Shown here piece after piece: positions 8,391 to 17,582 of a DNA stretch of 64,000 bases. The DNA lies in contig NZ_JABBFZ010000002.1 of the NCBI RefSeq assembly GCF_012927125.1, positions 558,001 to 622,000 on the forward strand, read 5' to 3'. Within the stretch, counting starts at the first letter, position 1; each line of letters begins with the position of its first letter. The stretch comes from Paraburkholderia antibiotica. GTDB lineage: Bacteria; Pseudomonadota; Gammaproteobacteria; Burkholderiales; Burkholderiaceae. The notes beneath the pieces are model-generated. The model was not told the origin of the DNA. It searched no databases and was given only the letters and a program-made list of their open reading frames with translations. The position numbers and the translations under genes were made by a program.

Positions 8391-9121
8391 CGACGAACAA
8401 CCAGGGCCATGAGCACGCCGTACTGATCGATCTCGACGGCACGATGGTCGACACCGCGCCGGATATCGTCGCCGCCGTCAACCGGATGCTGAAGGATTTC
8501 GACGCCGCGCCGCTGCCGTTCGAGATCGTGACCGGCTTCATCGGCAACGGCGTGCGCAATCTCGTGCGCCGCACGCTGAAAGCGACCGGCCTCGACTGGG
8601 AATACGAACTCGAGCACGCGCTGCGCGTGTTCGAACAGCATTACGCGGAGACTAACGGGCGCCTCGGCCGCGTCTTTCCCGGCGTCGCGAGCGGACTGCA
8701 GCGCTTGCGACAGCTCGGCTATCGCTGCGCGTGCGTGACCAATAAACCGCAGGCGCTCGCCGCGCCGCTGCTGGAAACAACCGGCCTCGCCGCCTTTCTG
8801 GACGTGCTGGTCGCGGGCGACACACTGACCAGCATGAAGCCCTCGCCCGAACCGCTGTGGCATGCGTGCCGGCTACTCGATACCGAGCCCGCGCGGTGTG
8901 TGCTGGTCGGCGATTCGTCGGTCGATATCGCGGCGGCGCGCGCGGCGGGCTTGCCGGTATTTATCGTCAGCTATGGCTATGCGCATGGCGGCGTCGACAC
9001 GCTGCGTTACGACGCGATGATCGATTCGTTCGAGCAACTGCCGGCGCTGCTCGCGCAGCCGTGGCCGGATGCGCGCACGAACGAGGACGCCAGCGCGGAT
9101 GCGAATGCCGGCGCGAAATAA
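8387..9121 (+). CDS. gph: Phosphoglycolate phosphatase-like HAD hydrolase
   Basis: A 244-residue HAD hydrolase. Motif I is [15 protein letters not shown] (Asp15, Asp17), the cap domain begins [19 protein letters not shown], motif II is CVTNKP, motif III contains [11 protein letters not shown], and motif IV is [14 protein letters not shown]. The GNGVRxLV cap and TNKP match bacterial phosphoglycolate phosphatases (Gph/CbbZ), which recycle 2-phosphoglycolate. It starts within the stop codon of the CbbY-like gene. A CbbY-CbbZ pair is normally found in Calvin-cycle operons; here it follows the TonB genes, so its physiological role could differ. Confidence 0.87.
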   Translation: MTTNNQGHEHAVLIDLDGTMVDTAPDIVAAVNRMLKDFDAAPLPFEIVTGFIGNGVRNLVRRTLKATGLDWEYELEHALRVFEQHYAETNGRLGRVFPGVASGLQRLRQLGYRCACVTNKPQALAAPLLETTGLAAFLDVLVAGDTLTSMKPSPEPLWHACRLLDTEPARCVLVGDSSVDIAAARAAGLPVFIVSYGYAHGGVDTLRYDAMIDSFEQLPALLAQPWPDARTNEDASADANAGAK

Positions 9122-9206
9122 CGCCGAATAAAACCCGCGCTTATTGAGTCCAATTCATTGCGTCCGATTTATTACGTCCCACTCATCGAGCCCGACCCGT
9201 CGAGCG

Positions 9207-9875
9207 CTAACCCGTCGACAGCAAGCCCGCGACTCGCGCCGAGTTCGTCTGCACCGCGATGTCTTTCGCCGTCATTCCACGGTTGTCCTTCAACGCCGGG
9301 TTCGCGCCGCGCGCGAGCAACAGCCGGACGGTCTCCGCGCGGTCGTAGCCCGCGGCCCACATCAGCGCGGTCAGATCGTTCTTGTAGGTCCGGTTCACAT
9401 CGACACCGGCATCGAGCAGACGCGCCACGACCTTCGTTTGCCCCTGCCCGGCCGCATACTCCATCGCAGTCTTGCCGACGCGATCCGTCGCGAGCGGATC
9501 GACGCCATGCGCGAGCAGCAGCGCGACGATGTCGTCGAAGCCGCCATAGGCCGCGGCCATCAACGGCGTGATGCCCGGCGCGCTCGCGTGCTGCACGTTG
9601 GCGCCACGTTCGATCAGCGTGCGCGCCATCGCGGCGTCGCCCTGCTTGCACGCGGTGATCAGCGCGGTGTCGCCAATCCGGTTCATCGCATCGATCGACG
9701 CGCCGTTTTGCAGCGCCGCCAGCAGCGACTGCGCATCGTCGGCCTTCGCGGCCGCCAGCAGTTGGCGGTTGATCTCCCCCTGGTCCTGCGCCAACGCGCT
9801 CACGCATAGACCGGCACCGACTCCGCCGGCGAGCAGCACGGCCAGCGCGAGCGGGCGCACGAACGTCTGTTTCAT
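9207..9875 (-). CDS. Secreted ankyrin-repeat protein of the PQQ-dehydrogenase operon
   Basis: A 222-residue protein with a signal peptide (about residues 1-29, ending ALAQD) and at least five ankyrin repeats (for example GDTALITACKQGDAAMARTLIERGANV and GITPLMAAAYGGFDDIVALLLAHGVDP). Ankyrin repeats make protein contacts and have no catalysis. It is the last gene of the unit dehydrogenase - cytochrome c - ankyrin, 13 bp after the cytochrome gene, so a periplasmic scaffold or chaperone for these redox partners is plausible, but this is inference. Confidence 0.85.
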   Translation of the reverse strand: MKQTFVRPLALAVLLAGGVGAGLCVSALAQDQGEINRQLLAAAKADDAQSLLAALQNGASIDAMNRIGDTALITACKQGDAAMARTLIERGANVQHASAPGITPLMAAAYGGFDDIVALLLAHGVDPLATDRVGKTAMEYAAGQGQTKVVARLLDAGVDVNRTYKNDLTALMWAAGYDRAETVRLLLARGANPALKDNRGMTAKDIAVQTNSARVAGLLSTG

Positions 9876-9888
9876 GGTTTATCCCGGA

Positions 9889-10518
9889 CTACTGAAGATT
9901 GTTGATATAGGCGGCCAGGTTGTGAATGTCGTCGTCGGTCAGATTGCGCGTGACGCTGGCCATATTGCCCGCGTCGTTGGTCCGCGTATGCGAGCGAAAG
10001 TCCTGCAGCTGCTTGACGATGTACTGATACTGCTGACCCGCGACGCGCGGAATTTCGTTCTGCCCGGCAAAGCCGCCGAGATGGCACATCGTGCACAGCA
10101 CCTCGGCGGACCTCTTGCGACCCGCCTCGATGCTCGCGCTATCCGCCTTGTACGGCACCGGCACGAGCTTCTGCGCGACGAAGTAGTCGGCGAGGTCCTG
10201 CATGTCCTCGCGCGACAGATTCGCCGCCATCGGCGACATGCGCGGATCGCTGCGCCGCCCTTCCTTGAAGTCCTTCAGCTCCAGATACAGATAGCGCGCG
10301 CTCTGCCCGGCCAGAATCGGATAGTCCGGCGTCGTCGAATTGCCCATCGGCCCATGACAGGCCACACATACCTGCGCCTTCGCCTTGCCCGCCTCGGCAT
10401 CGGCACGCGCGGCCGACGGCAGCGCCGCGACCGCGAGCGTGCCGGCCAGCAACGCCAGCCTCACGACGATCGACATCCGCGCGACGCCGGCCCCTCCCCG
10501 CCGCGTCGGCCGCCTCAT
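9889..10518 (-). CDS. Periplasmic diheme cytochrome c (c4-like)
   Basis: A 209-residue protein with a signal peptide (hydrophobic run at about residues 17-33, then SAARADA) and two c-type haem motifs, CVACH at 51 and CTMCH at 142, each followed by a methionine-containing segment that can supply the sixth ligand (DPRMSPMA and NMASVTRNL). This tandem layout matches cytochrome c4-type carriers rather than the monohaem cytochrome cL usual with methanol dehydrogenase. The ATG at 10518 overlaps the stop of the PQQ dehydrogenase gene (ATGA); an internal ATG at 10476 closer to the hydrophobic core is the alternative start. It is the likely electron acceptor of the dehydrogenase. Confidence 0.88.
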   Translation of the reverse strand: MRRPTRRGGAGVARMSIVVRLALLAGTLAVAALPSAARADAEAGKAKAQVCVACHGPMGNSTTPDYPILAGQSARYLYLELKDFKEGRRSDPRMSPMAANLSREDMQDLADYFVAQKLVPVPYKADSASIEAGRKRSAEVLCTMCHLGGFAGQNEIPRVAGQQYQYIVKQLQDFRSHTRTNDAGNMASVTRNLTDDDIHNLAAYINNLQ

Positions 10519-12248
10519 GGCAACGCGAACACGACGACGGTATTGCCGCGTTTGAAGTCGAGCTGCGTATTGCCGCCCGCCGCGACCGCGACGTATTGCT
10601 TGCCGTTCACCGTGTACGACACTGCCGGCGCATTGACGCCCGCACCGCACTGGAACTCCCACAGTTTCCTGCCGGAGGCGGAATCGAACGCGCGGAACAG
10701 GCCGTTGCCTTCGCCGTTGAACACGAGACCGCCGGCCGTCGCGAGCACGCCGCCGATCAGCGGCTGCTCGGTCTTGTAGTCCCAAGCGATCTTGCCCGTG
10801 TCGATATTGACGGCCGACAGCTTGCCCCACTGCTGCTCGCTGGGGATCGTCTTGAACGCGCCGCCGAGCCACAGCTTGCTGCCGCCGGGGTAAGCGGCGT
10901 CCTCGACCTGATACGTCATCGGTTGATGCAGGTTGGCCGCGTAGACGAGGCGCGTGTGCGGATCGAACGCGATCGGCGACCACTCGACGCCGCCGTTCGC
11001 GCCCGGCAACATGCGCGCGCCGGCCGCGGTGGGCAGCGTCCACATGTTCTCCTGCGGAATCATCGCCTGCGAGAAACGGATCAGCCGGCCGGTCGCGCGA
11101 TCGTGCACGTACACGTGGCCGGTCTTGCCGGCATGCACGATGCCCGGAATCATTTTGCCGTCGTTGTCGCGCACGTCGACGAGAATCGGCGGGCTCACCG
11201 CATCGAGGTCCCACACGTCATGCGGCACGTACTGGTAGTGCCACTTGTATTTGCCGGTGTCCAGATCGATCGCGACGAGCGAATCCGTGTAGAGGTTGTC
11301 GCCCGGACGGATCGCGCCGTACAGGTCCGGCGACGGATTGCCGACCACGAAGTACACCGTATCCGTCTGCCGGTCGACGGCCGGCGTCATCCATACACCG
11401 CCGCCGAGCGTCTTGTAGAAGTCGCCGCCCTTGTCGGCCAGCTGCTTTTTCTCGGCGGCGATGTCGCGTTTCTCGTCGCGGCCGGTCGCGTCCTTCGTCG
11501 CCCATACGCCTTCCTGGCCGCTGTCGGGAATCGTGTAGAAGGTCCACAGCAATTTGCCGGAGTTCGCATCGAAGGCTTTGACGAAGCCGCGAATACCGTA
11601 CTCGCCGCCGTTCGTGCCGATCAGCACCTTGCCGTCGACGACCGTCGGCGCCATCGTTTCCGAGTAGCCCTCGTCGGGGTCGGCGATCTCGCTTTGCCAC
11701 AGCACGTTGCCGGTTTTCGCGTCGAGCGCGACGAGCTTGGCGTCGAGCGTGCCCATATAGAGCCGGTCGCCCGAGATCGCGACGCCGCGATTGTTGGGCC
11801 CGCAACAGAAGGTCGTGACTGGACCCATCTTGTGTTTGTAATGCCAGAACTCCTTGCCGGTAGTCGCATCGATCGCGTACACGTGGTTGTACGAGGTCGT
11901 GAGGAACATCACGCCGTTCGAGACGATCGGCGCGGTTTCCATCGACTCGTTGACGGCCGTCTGAAAGATGAACGCCGGTCGAAGCTTCGAGACGTTGGTC
12001 CGGTTGATCTGCGAGCCCGGGTAATAGCGCGTTTGCGCGTACGAGCCGTTTGGATGCAGCCACGCGGCCTGCGTGCCGGCCGCGCGGTCGAGCTGATCCT
12101 GACTCACCGGTTGCAGCGTCGACGGCACCGGCGAGGCAGTCGTGGTCGAACTGTTCTGAACTTCGTCGGCGGCATGGACCGCGGGCAGGCCGAATGCGAC
12201 GGCCAGCAGCGGCAAGCCGACAATTCCTTGAATGCGCTTGAGTGGCAT
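10515..12248 (-). CDS. Soluble PQQ-dependent alcohol dehydrogenase with lanthanide-type Asp pair
   Basis: A 577-residue quinoprotein with a signal peptide (to about residue 27, VHAAD) and an eight-bladed tryptophan-docking propeller. Visible active-site features: vicinal cysteines C148-C149 ([10 protein letters not shown]), metal-ligand candidates Glu216 (GGEYGIRG) and Asn304 (GNPSPDL), catalytic Asp347 and a further Asp349 in HDVWDLDAV. In this family an Asp two residues after the catalytic Asp is characteristic of lanthanide-using enzymes (XoxF, PedH, ExaF), whereas calcium enzymes have Ala or Ser there. There is no C-terminal haem domain, so electrons go to the separate cytochrome c. GGAGAC precedes the ATG at 12248. 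Substrate (methanol, ethanol, other alcohol or aldehyde) cannot be decided here. Confidence 0.9.
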   Translation of the reverse strand: MPLKRIQGIVGLPLLAVAFGLPAVHAADEVQNSSTTTASPVPSTLQPVSQDQLDRAAGTQAAWLHPNGSYAQTRYYPGSQINRTNVSKLRPAFIFQTAVNESMETAPIVSNGVMFLTTSYNHVYAIDATTGKEFWHYKHKMGPVTTFCCGPNNRGVAISGDRLYMGTLDAKLVALDAKTGNVLWQSEIADPDEGYSETMAPTVVDGKVLIGTNGGEYGIRGFVKAFDANSGKLLWTFYTIPDSGQEGVWATKDATGRDEKRDIAAEKKQLADKGGDFYKTLGGGVWMTPAVDRQTDTVYFVVGNPSPDLYGAIRPGDNLYTDSLVAIDLDTGKYKWHYQYVPHDVWDLDAVSPPILVDVRDNDGKMIPGIVHAGKTGHVYVHDRATGRLIRFSQAMIPQENMWTLPTAAGARMLPGANGGVEWSPIAFDPHTRLVYAANLHQPMTYQVEDAAYPGGSKLWLGGAFKTIPSEQQWGKLSAVNIDTGKIAWDYKTEQPLIGGVLATAGGLVFNGEGNGLFRAFDSASGRKLWEFQCGAGVNAPAVSYTVNGKQYVAVAAGGNTQLDFKRGNTVVVFALP

Positions 12249-12754
12249 GAGCGTCTCCGTGCTTTTTATCGTTCCGATGAGTTGCAGCGCAGGAATGCGG
12301 CAATCATCCACGCACGGATAGCGGCGTGAAAAAGCACGATGGCGCAACCCTCGCAGACAACAGAAGCGTATGACTCTTCAAACCGTTGATAGCTTTGTCA
12401 GGACGGGTCGGCTTCGCAGGGCGGGAGGAGTGATGCACAAGTCCGCAAAAAACCGGCTCGCTTAAGCGTAGGCGATGTGTTGCGGATTTTCTAGCGCCTA
12501 TCGGCTAACGACGGCAGGTGGGCGGAAATTGTCGAGGACGTCGAAACATCGGCGGAAGGCACGAGGGGATACACGAATTCGTGGAGCGTTTAGTTCAGCG
12601 TTGTGCGGTGCGGCGCGATTCGTTTCGGTACCGCGTGTTGCAGCGTTCGCGGTGCTTGCGGTACGAGGCAGGAGCCGACGTGCCGACGTGTTGCAGCACC
12701 GCCCGCGAGAAACGCGCGCGAGCCACCATCGGCCCACGCGCGAATGGCCTCGCA
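12249..12754. other. Non-coding region upstream of the PQQ dehydrogenase
   Basis: A 506-bp gap between the start of the dehydrogenase operon and the end of the ZnuD-like gene, both on the minus strand. It must hold the dehydrogenase promoter and the znuD 3' end. I find no convincing gene and no copy of the GGGA-N5-TCCC element here. Confidence 0.6.
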
Positions 12755-14851
12755 TCAGAACGTGGTACGCAGTCCCACCATCACGCTGCGGCCACCTTGC
12801 GGCGCGATATCGCGAACCACCGAACTCGCGTAGCGGATCTCCTGATTGGTCAGATTGTCGCCGCGCACGTAAGCCAACCAGTTGGTCGAACCGACATTGA
12901 ACCGATACGTCAGTAGCACGCCGAGCTTCGTATAGCTCGCGGTCGTCAGATCGTCTTCCGGTACGCGGTTCTGCGACCACGCATGTTCGAGCGACGCGCG
13001 CGCGCCGAACGGACCGTAGCCGTAGTCGACGGCGAGCGTCGCGCGCAACGGCGCGATACGCGGCAGCGGCTGGTTGTTGTCCATGTTTCTCGCGCGTGTG
13101 TAATCGCCGACCAGTTCGACGTCGACCTGATGCGCGCCCTTCTGGAACACCCGCCATTTACCTTCGAGCTCGACGCCGTACAACTCCGCGCGCACACCGC
13201 GATACACGGCCTCCTTCAACGCATCGTCCGCGCCGGGCGCGACGACGTCGCCGTCGTCATCCACGAGACGGCCCGTGCTGTATTCCGTCAGATAGTTTTT
13301 GAACCGGCTGTAGAACACGCCGACGCTGCCCTTGTTCGGTCCGCTCGCGAAGCGCAACGACAGATCGGTCGAGATGGCCTTTTCCTTCTGCGCATCGGGA
13401 TTGCCGATCAGGTACTGGCCGGTGGCCGCGTGCGGGCCGTTCGCGTACAGCTCGTAGAGCGCCGGCGCGCGCTCGGTATAAGCCAGGCTGCCCGCCACCG
13501 ACCATGCCGGCGTGAGCTTGTACAGCGCGCCGAGCGACGCGCTGAACGCGTTGAAGTCGCGGTCGGTGACGCCCAGGAAACGCTCGTTGCCGGCCGCGGT
13601 CGGCGACAGTTGCACATGTTCGTAGCGGGCGCCCGCGCTCAGCCTGAAGGCGTCGGTGACTTTCCATTCTTCGAGCCCGAACAGCGCGACGTTGGTGGTC
13701 CGGGTGGTCGGCACCAGCGCTTCGTCGCCGAGCGCGGAAAAGGTGTTCTGACTCACCTGCACGCCGATCGCCCCCTCGAGCGGACCGATCGGACGATGAC
13801 GCGCTTCGATGCGTGCCTCGTAGCCGTGATTGCGAAAGGTCGTGCCGGTCACGCCGTTGTCGATTTCCCGGTGCTCGTAATCCGTGTAGCCGAAATTGAA
13901 TTTGAGCTGCGAGAACGGGCCGCTCAGGTTACGGACTTCCGACGCGAACGCGACATGATCCTGATGCATGCGCAAGCGGACGTCGTCCTCCGCGACCGAG
14001 CCGTAGTTCGCGTCGTAGCCGTTATACGAGAGGCCCGCGTAACCGTCCGCCCACGTGTAGGAGCCGCCGACCGCGCCGCCGTGCCAGCGGCCGTCGCTGT
14101 TCGGGATACTGCCCTCGGCCTGCTCCGCGTCGGGACCGTCGAGCGCGCGTTGCTGCGCCGAATGGGCGAAGCCAGGGATGCGCACGTCGCTCGTGTGGCG
14201 ATCGAAAGCATCCGCGTGAAACGCGAATTGCCCGTTGCCGCCCTCGATCTGCACCGCCCCGGCGCGAGCGTTGTTCGCGCCGCCATAGCTGGCGTCGAGA
14301 CCGCCCTGGACGCCCTTGATCGGCTCGCGCGGAATGCGGTTGTCGATCGTATTGACCACGCCGCCGATCGCGTTGCCGCCATAGAGCAACGCAGCCGGCC
14401 CGCGCACGATCTCGACGCGCTCGACCGTCAGCGGCTCCTGCGGCACCGCGTGATCGTATGACAGCGACGACGCATCCCACGCGGCGACGCCGTTCTGCAA
14501 CAGCCGGATCCGGTCGCCGTCCATCCCGCGGATGATCGGCCGGCCCACCATCGGGCCATAGGTCGTGGTCGAGACGCCGGGCAAGCCGTTCAGCGTTTCG
14601 CCGAGCGAATTGGCCTGCCGGCGCAGCAGCGCGTCGCCCGACAGCGACGTGGCCGGCGAAATCAGATCCGTGCTGCCGAGTGGATTGGCGGTCACGAAGA
14701 CGGGAGCGAGGGTACCGCCGGAAGGCACGGTCCACTCCGCGGACGCATTCTGGGACGATGCTTGCGCATGGGCTAGCGCGGAAAACAGCGCCAATGAGAA
14801 AGGCGATAGCCGATAAGCTCGCGCGACGGCGCGAGGCAGTTTGTTTTTCAC
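12755..14851 (-). CDS. znuD: ZnuD-like TonB-dependent zinc receptor
   Basis: A 698-residue TonB-dependent receptor with signal peptide (about 1-30, ending AHAQA), a TonB-box-like stretch before LAPVFVTANPLG, a plug domain (LGETLNGLPGVSTTTYGPMVGRPIIRGMDGDRIRLLQNG, then RVEIVRGPAALLYGGNAIGGVVN) and a barrel ending RSVMVGLRTTF. The plug resembles the ZnuD family of zinc receptors in Neisseria and Acinetobacter, whose barrel loops are rich in His and Asp; here segments such as DYEHREIDNG and RRHSDVRIP-like loops carry several. A perfect ATGTTATAACAT palindrome about 170 bp upstream, typical of Zur operators, supports zinc. Another divalent metal or metallophore is the alternative. Confidence 0.82.
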   Translation of the reverse strand: MKNKLPRAVARAYRLSPFSLALFSALAHAQASSQNASAEWTVPSGGTLAPVFVTANPLGSTDLISPATSLSGDALLRRQANSLGETLNGLPGVSTTTYGPMVGRPIIRGMDGDRIRLLQNGVAAWDASSLSYDHAVPQEPLTVERVEIVRGPAALLYGGNAIGGVVNTIDNRIPREPIKGVQGGLDASYGGANNARAGAVQIEGGNGQFAFHADAFDRHTSDVRIPGFAHSAQQRALDGPDAEQAEGSIPNSDGRWHGGAVGGSYTWADGYAGLSYNGYDANYGSVAEDDVRLRMHQDHVAFASEVRNLSGPFSQLKFNFGYTDYEHREIDNGVTGTTFRNHGYEARIEARHRPIGPLEGAIGVQVSQNTFSALGDEALVPTTRTTNVALFGLEEWKVTDAFRLSAGARYEHVQLSPTAAGNERFLGVTDRDFNAFSASLGALYKLTPAWSVAGSLAYTERAPALYELYANGPHAATGQYLIGNPDAQKEKAISTDLSLRFASGPNKGSVGVFYSRFKNYLTEYSTGRLVDDDGDVVAPGADDALKEAVYRGVRAELYGVELEGKWRVFQKGAHQVDVELVGDYTRARNMDNNQPLPRIAPLRATLAVDYGYGPFGARASLEHAWSQNRVPEDDLTTASYTKLGVLLTYRFNVGSTNWLAYVRGDNLTNQEIRYASSVVRDIAPQGGRSVMVGLRTTF

Positions 14852-15019
14852 GTTGATGAACTAGGGCGGAGGAGTTGGCGTCAACCGGCTGCCTGTCGGA
14901 TGCGCGGCGGCATGGCGCCACGCGTTCCAGGCCGACAGGACCGGACCCGCATTGAGGTCTCTCGCGGCCGTTCGGGTCGACGGTCGCGGCTTCACATCGT
15001 TCAATGCTATTTTTATGTT

Positions 15020-15031
15020 ATGTTATAACAT
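15020..15031. promoter_or_regulatory. Zur-like operator upstream of znuD
   Basis: ATGTTATAACAT is a perfect 12-bp palindrome inside an AT-rich island of otherwise GC-rich DNA (gap 14852-15202, which has no gene). The longer stretch TTATGTTATAACATTTC closely follows the Zur box pattern GTTATANTATAAC known from proteobacteria. It lies 169 bp before the znuD start on the minus strand. Zur with zinc would repress the receptor; the zur gene is not in this window. Confidence 0.65.
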
Positions 15032-15144
15032 TTCTTAATGTAAAGACCAGGCTGACAATTCCATGCGATCCACTGACCTTCGAGCCGGTCAACCGCTACG
15101 CTCGTTATTCCCGAAGCCGAGAAGCGCGCGGCAAAACGACAGCG

Positions 15145-15173
15145 AGCCCGATCGCATGCCATACGATCGGGCT
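15145..15173 (-). terminator. Hairpin after the two-component operon
   Basis: AGCCCGATCG pairs with CGATCGGGCT around a 9-nt loop, 30 bp beyond the kinase stop on the minus strand. A short T-run follows a dozen bases later, so this is a plausible but not textbook terminator. Confidence 0.5.
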
Positions 15174-15202
15174 TGCCGCAGTCCTGTCTTCGAGCGCCGC
15201 GC

Positions 15203-16609
15203 TCAATCGGTCGAGCGATTGAAGCTCAAAACGAACGCCGTACGCACGCCGGGCTCGCTCGTCACGCTGCACGAGCCCCGGTGCTCGTCCATGATCGACT
15301 TGACGATCGCCAGTCCCAGACCCGTGCCGAACGTCGATTCATGACGCGCCGGATCGACCAGGTAGAAGCGATCGAAAATCGGCTCGATGTGTTCCGCGCC
15401 GATCCCCGGCCCGTTATCAATGACGGCGATCTCCGACAGCGCGCCGCGCTCGCTACATTGCACGACGACTTCGCTGCCGCTCGGCGCATGGTTCAGCGCA
15501 TTCGATAGCAGGTTGCTCAACGCCCGCTGCACGAGCAGACGATTGCCGTCGAAATGCGCGTCGCCGATCACCTGCAAGGTCACGTTTCTATCGGCGGCGA
15601 GCATTTCGTAGTACCCAGCAACCTGCTCGGCCTCCGCGCGCGCATCGATCTTCACCATGTCGATCTTGTGCAAGCGGTTTTCCGAGCGAGCCAGAAACAG
15701 CATGTCTTCGATCATGCCCGACAGACGCTGCGTTTCATCGATACTCGATTCGATCACCGCGCGATATTCGTGCGCCTCTCGCGGTCTCGACAAAGCGACC
15801 TGCGATTCGGCCAACATATTCGCCAATGGCGTGCGCATGTCGTGCGCGAGGTCCGCCGAAAAGCGCGACAAACGATCGAACGATTCATTCAAACGTTTGA
15901 GCATCCGGTTGAATGCCTGATTCAGCGCGAGCATTTCACCCGTCATGGAAATGTCGGGCAACGGTTGTGTGAGTTTGCTGCTCGACACCTGATCGGCGCG
16001 CTCGGCAAGCAGCTTCAACGGTCGCAGGCCGAGCCTCGCCAGCGAATATGCGACCAGCGCGGACACGAACGTGCCGAGCAGCGTGACCAGCATCACGTTG
16101 ATCGAATAGGTGCGCAGCAGCGCCCGTTGACGGCTGTAGTCGTACTGGACCACCACGTTCACTTTCCTGGCCTTCGCGTCTGGCCCCTCGCTCGCAAGCG
16201 GCGCCAACGCGCTCACGTAGCGAAAGCCGTCGTGCGTCCAGTTGGCCGTCGCGGCGCGGCCGGTAGCGGGGTCGATCAGGCTCTCGTCTTCCAGACGGAA
16301 GCCCGACGAACGCACGAGTTGGCGGCCGTCCCGCGCATAGATCGCCATCTCAATATTGTCATGCGCATGGAATGGGTCGAACCAGACGGGGTCCTGACGC
16401 GCCACCGCGTCTTCGCTAGGTTCGTTGGCCAGACGCGAAAGCGTGGCGCCCAGCGTCATGTGTATTTCCTGCTCCGAGTCGGCCATCACATTCTTCTTGA
16501 GTGCGGCATATAGACACAGGCCGTTTGCAGCGAGCAGGATCGAGCTGGCCAGCGCAAACATGATGGTGAGCCGCACACCCAGCGTGCGCGGCACGAAGCG
16601 GCAAAGCAT
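15203..16609 (-). CDS. Heavy-metal-type sensor histidine kinase (CusS/CopS-like)
   Basis: A 468-residue kinase. Transmembrane helices at about residues 15-36 and 168-190 enclose a periplasmic sensor of about 130 residues (FDPFHAHDNIEMAIYARDGRQLVRSSGF...), followed by a HAMP linker, the HisKA box FSADLAHDMRTPLANML with His256, and HATPase_c motifs NLLSNALNHAP, DNGPGIG and GTGLGLAIV. This architecture is that of the heavy-metal sensor kinase family. The ATG at 16609 lies 5 bp after the regulator stop. The operator in front of the operon matches the copper-responsive CusR box, so periplasmic copper (or silver) is the favoured signal. Confidence 0.9.
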   Translation of the reverse strand: MLCRFVPRTLGVRLTIMFALASSILLAANGLCLYAALKKNVMADSEQEIHMTLGATLSRLANEPSEDAVARQDPVWFDPFHAHDNIEMAIYARDGRQLVRSSGFRLEDESLIDPATGRAATANWTHDGFRYVSALAPLASEGPDAKARKVNVVVQYDYSRQRALLRTYSINVMLVTLLGTFVSALVAYSLARLGLRPLKLLAERADQVSSSKLTQPLPDISMTGEMLALNQAFNRMLKRLNESFDRLSRFSADLAHDMRTPLANMLAESQVALSRPREAHEYRAVIESSIDETQRLSGMIEDMLFLARSENRLHKIDMVKIDARAEAEQVAGYYEMLAADRNVTLQVIGDAHFDGNRLLVQRALSNLLSNALNHAPSGSEVVVQCSERGALSEIAVIDNGPGIGAEHIEPIFDRFYLVDPARHESTFGTGLGLAIVKSIMDEHRGSCSVTSEPGVRTAFVLSFNRSTD

Positions 16610-16614
16610 GCAGT

Positions 16615-17286
16615 TCAATCGCGTACCTCCAGCACGTAGCCCATGCCGCGCACCGTGTGGATCAGCTTGGTCGGATAGAGGTCGTCGATTTTCGCGCGCA
16701 CCCGTCTCACGGCCGAATCGACGACGTTGGTGTTGCTGTTGAAGTTGATATCCCACACCTGCGACGCAATGGTGGAGCGCGGCAGCACTTCGCCTTCGCG
16801 ACGCATCAGCAGCCACAGCAACGTGAATTCCTTCGCGGTGAGCAGAATCGTGTCGCCCTGGCGCGTCGCCTTGCGCCGCGTGAGATCGAGTTCGAGGTCC
16901 GCCACCTGCAACACCGACGCGTCGCGATCTTTGCCTCTACGCAAAATCGTACGGATACGGGCGAGCAATTCCGCGAAATCGAACGGTTTGACGACGTAGT
17001 CGTCGGCGCCCATCTCAAGACCCTTGACCTTGTCGCTGGTGTCGTCGCGGGCGGTTAGCAGCAGCACCGGCGTAGCGTGCGTGCGTCGCAATTCGGATAG
17101 CACCGACCAGCCGTCGCGGCCCGGCAGCATCAGATCGAGCACGATGAGGTCATAGGTCTCGGTGGTGGCCTGATGCAGACCGCTTACGCCGTCGCTCACC
17201 CAGTCGGTGACAAACCCTGCTTCATTAAGGCCTTTTTGCAGGTATGCGCCGATTTTCTCCTGGTCTTCAACAATCAAAATTCTCAT
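16615..17286 (-). CDS. OmpR-family response regulator (CusR/CopR-like)
   Basis: A 223-residue regulator: receiver with acidic pair VEDQE, phospho-acceptor Asp51 (VLDLMLPG), Thr78 and Lys100 (YVVKPFDF), then an OmpR winged helix ([51 protein letters not shown]) closely resembling CusR/CopR/IrlR proteins. The start MRILIVED at 17286 fits the family and has GGGGA upstream. A perfect 16-bp CusR-like palindrome 43 bp upstream indicates autoregulation. First gene of the regulator-kinase operon. Confidence 0.92.
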   Translation of the reverse strand: MRILIVEDQEKIGAYLQKGLNEAGFVTDWVSDGVSGLHQATTETYDLIVLDLMLPGRDGWSVLSELRRTHATPVLLLTARDDTSDKVKGLEMGADDYVVKPFDFAELLARIRTILRRGKDRDASVLQVADLELDLTRRKATRQGDTILLTAKEFTLLWLLMRREGEVLPRSTIASQVWDINFNSNTNVVDSAVRRVRAKIDDLYPTKLIHTVRGMGYVLEVRD

Positions 17287-17328
17287 TATGAATTTTTCCC
17301 CATGCATCACGACACAGCGCGACCGCAT

Positions 17329-17344
17329 ATGACAAATTTGTCAT
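17329..17344. promoter_or_regulatory. CusR-box-like palindrome ATGACAAATTTGTCAT
   Basis: A perfect 16-bp palindrome. It matches the core of the E. coli CusR box (AAAATGACAANNTTGTCATTTT) exactly over ATGACAA-NN-TTGTCAT. It sits between the regulator gene (start 17286, minus strand) and the carbonic anhydrase gene (start 17583, plus strand), and probably controls the two-component operon. Confidence 0.7.
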
Positions 17345-17470
17345 GCGGCAATCATGTACGCGCACTGGGTCGTCGTTAGATTAGGCGGGTCACTGATAGG
17401 ACGATGCGAATTGCCAGGCACATCGTTTTCTATCGCGCCCATAGTTTCGCCGGTAAAACGGCACGAAAAA

Positions 17471-17527
17471 GGACACTGAGGACACTGCTGGACATCGTCT
17501 GCTGGACACAGTCCACGTTACGTGGAC
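17471..17527 (+). promoter_or_regulatory. GGACA repeats and GTCCACG-TTA-CGTGGAC palindrome before carbonic anhydrase
   Basis: Four GGACA elements start at 17471, 17480, 17490 and 17504 (the first two as GGACACTG), followed by the inverted repeat GTCCACG-TTA-CGTGGAC at 17511-17527, 56 bp before the carbonic anhydrase start. The stretch TATTTAATAG just after could include a -10 element. Binding protein unknown. Confidence 0.4.
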
Positions 17528-17582
17528 CTCTATTTAATAGCGTAGTTCCGCGCAAGCGGACCAACATTCAACTGGAGCGCTA

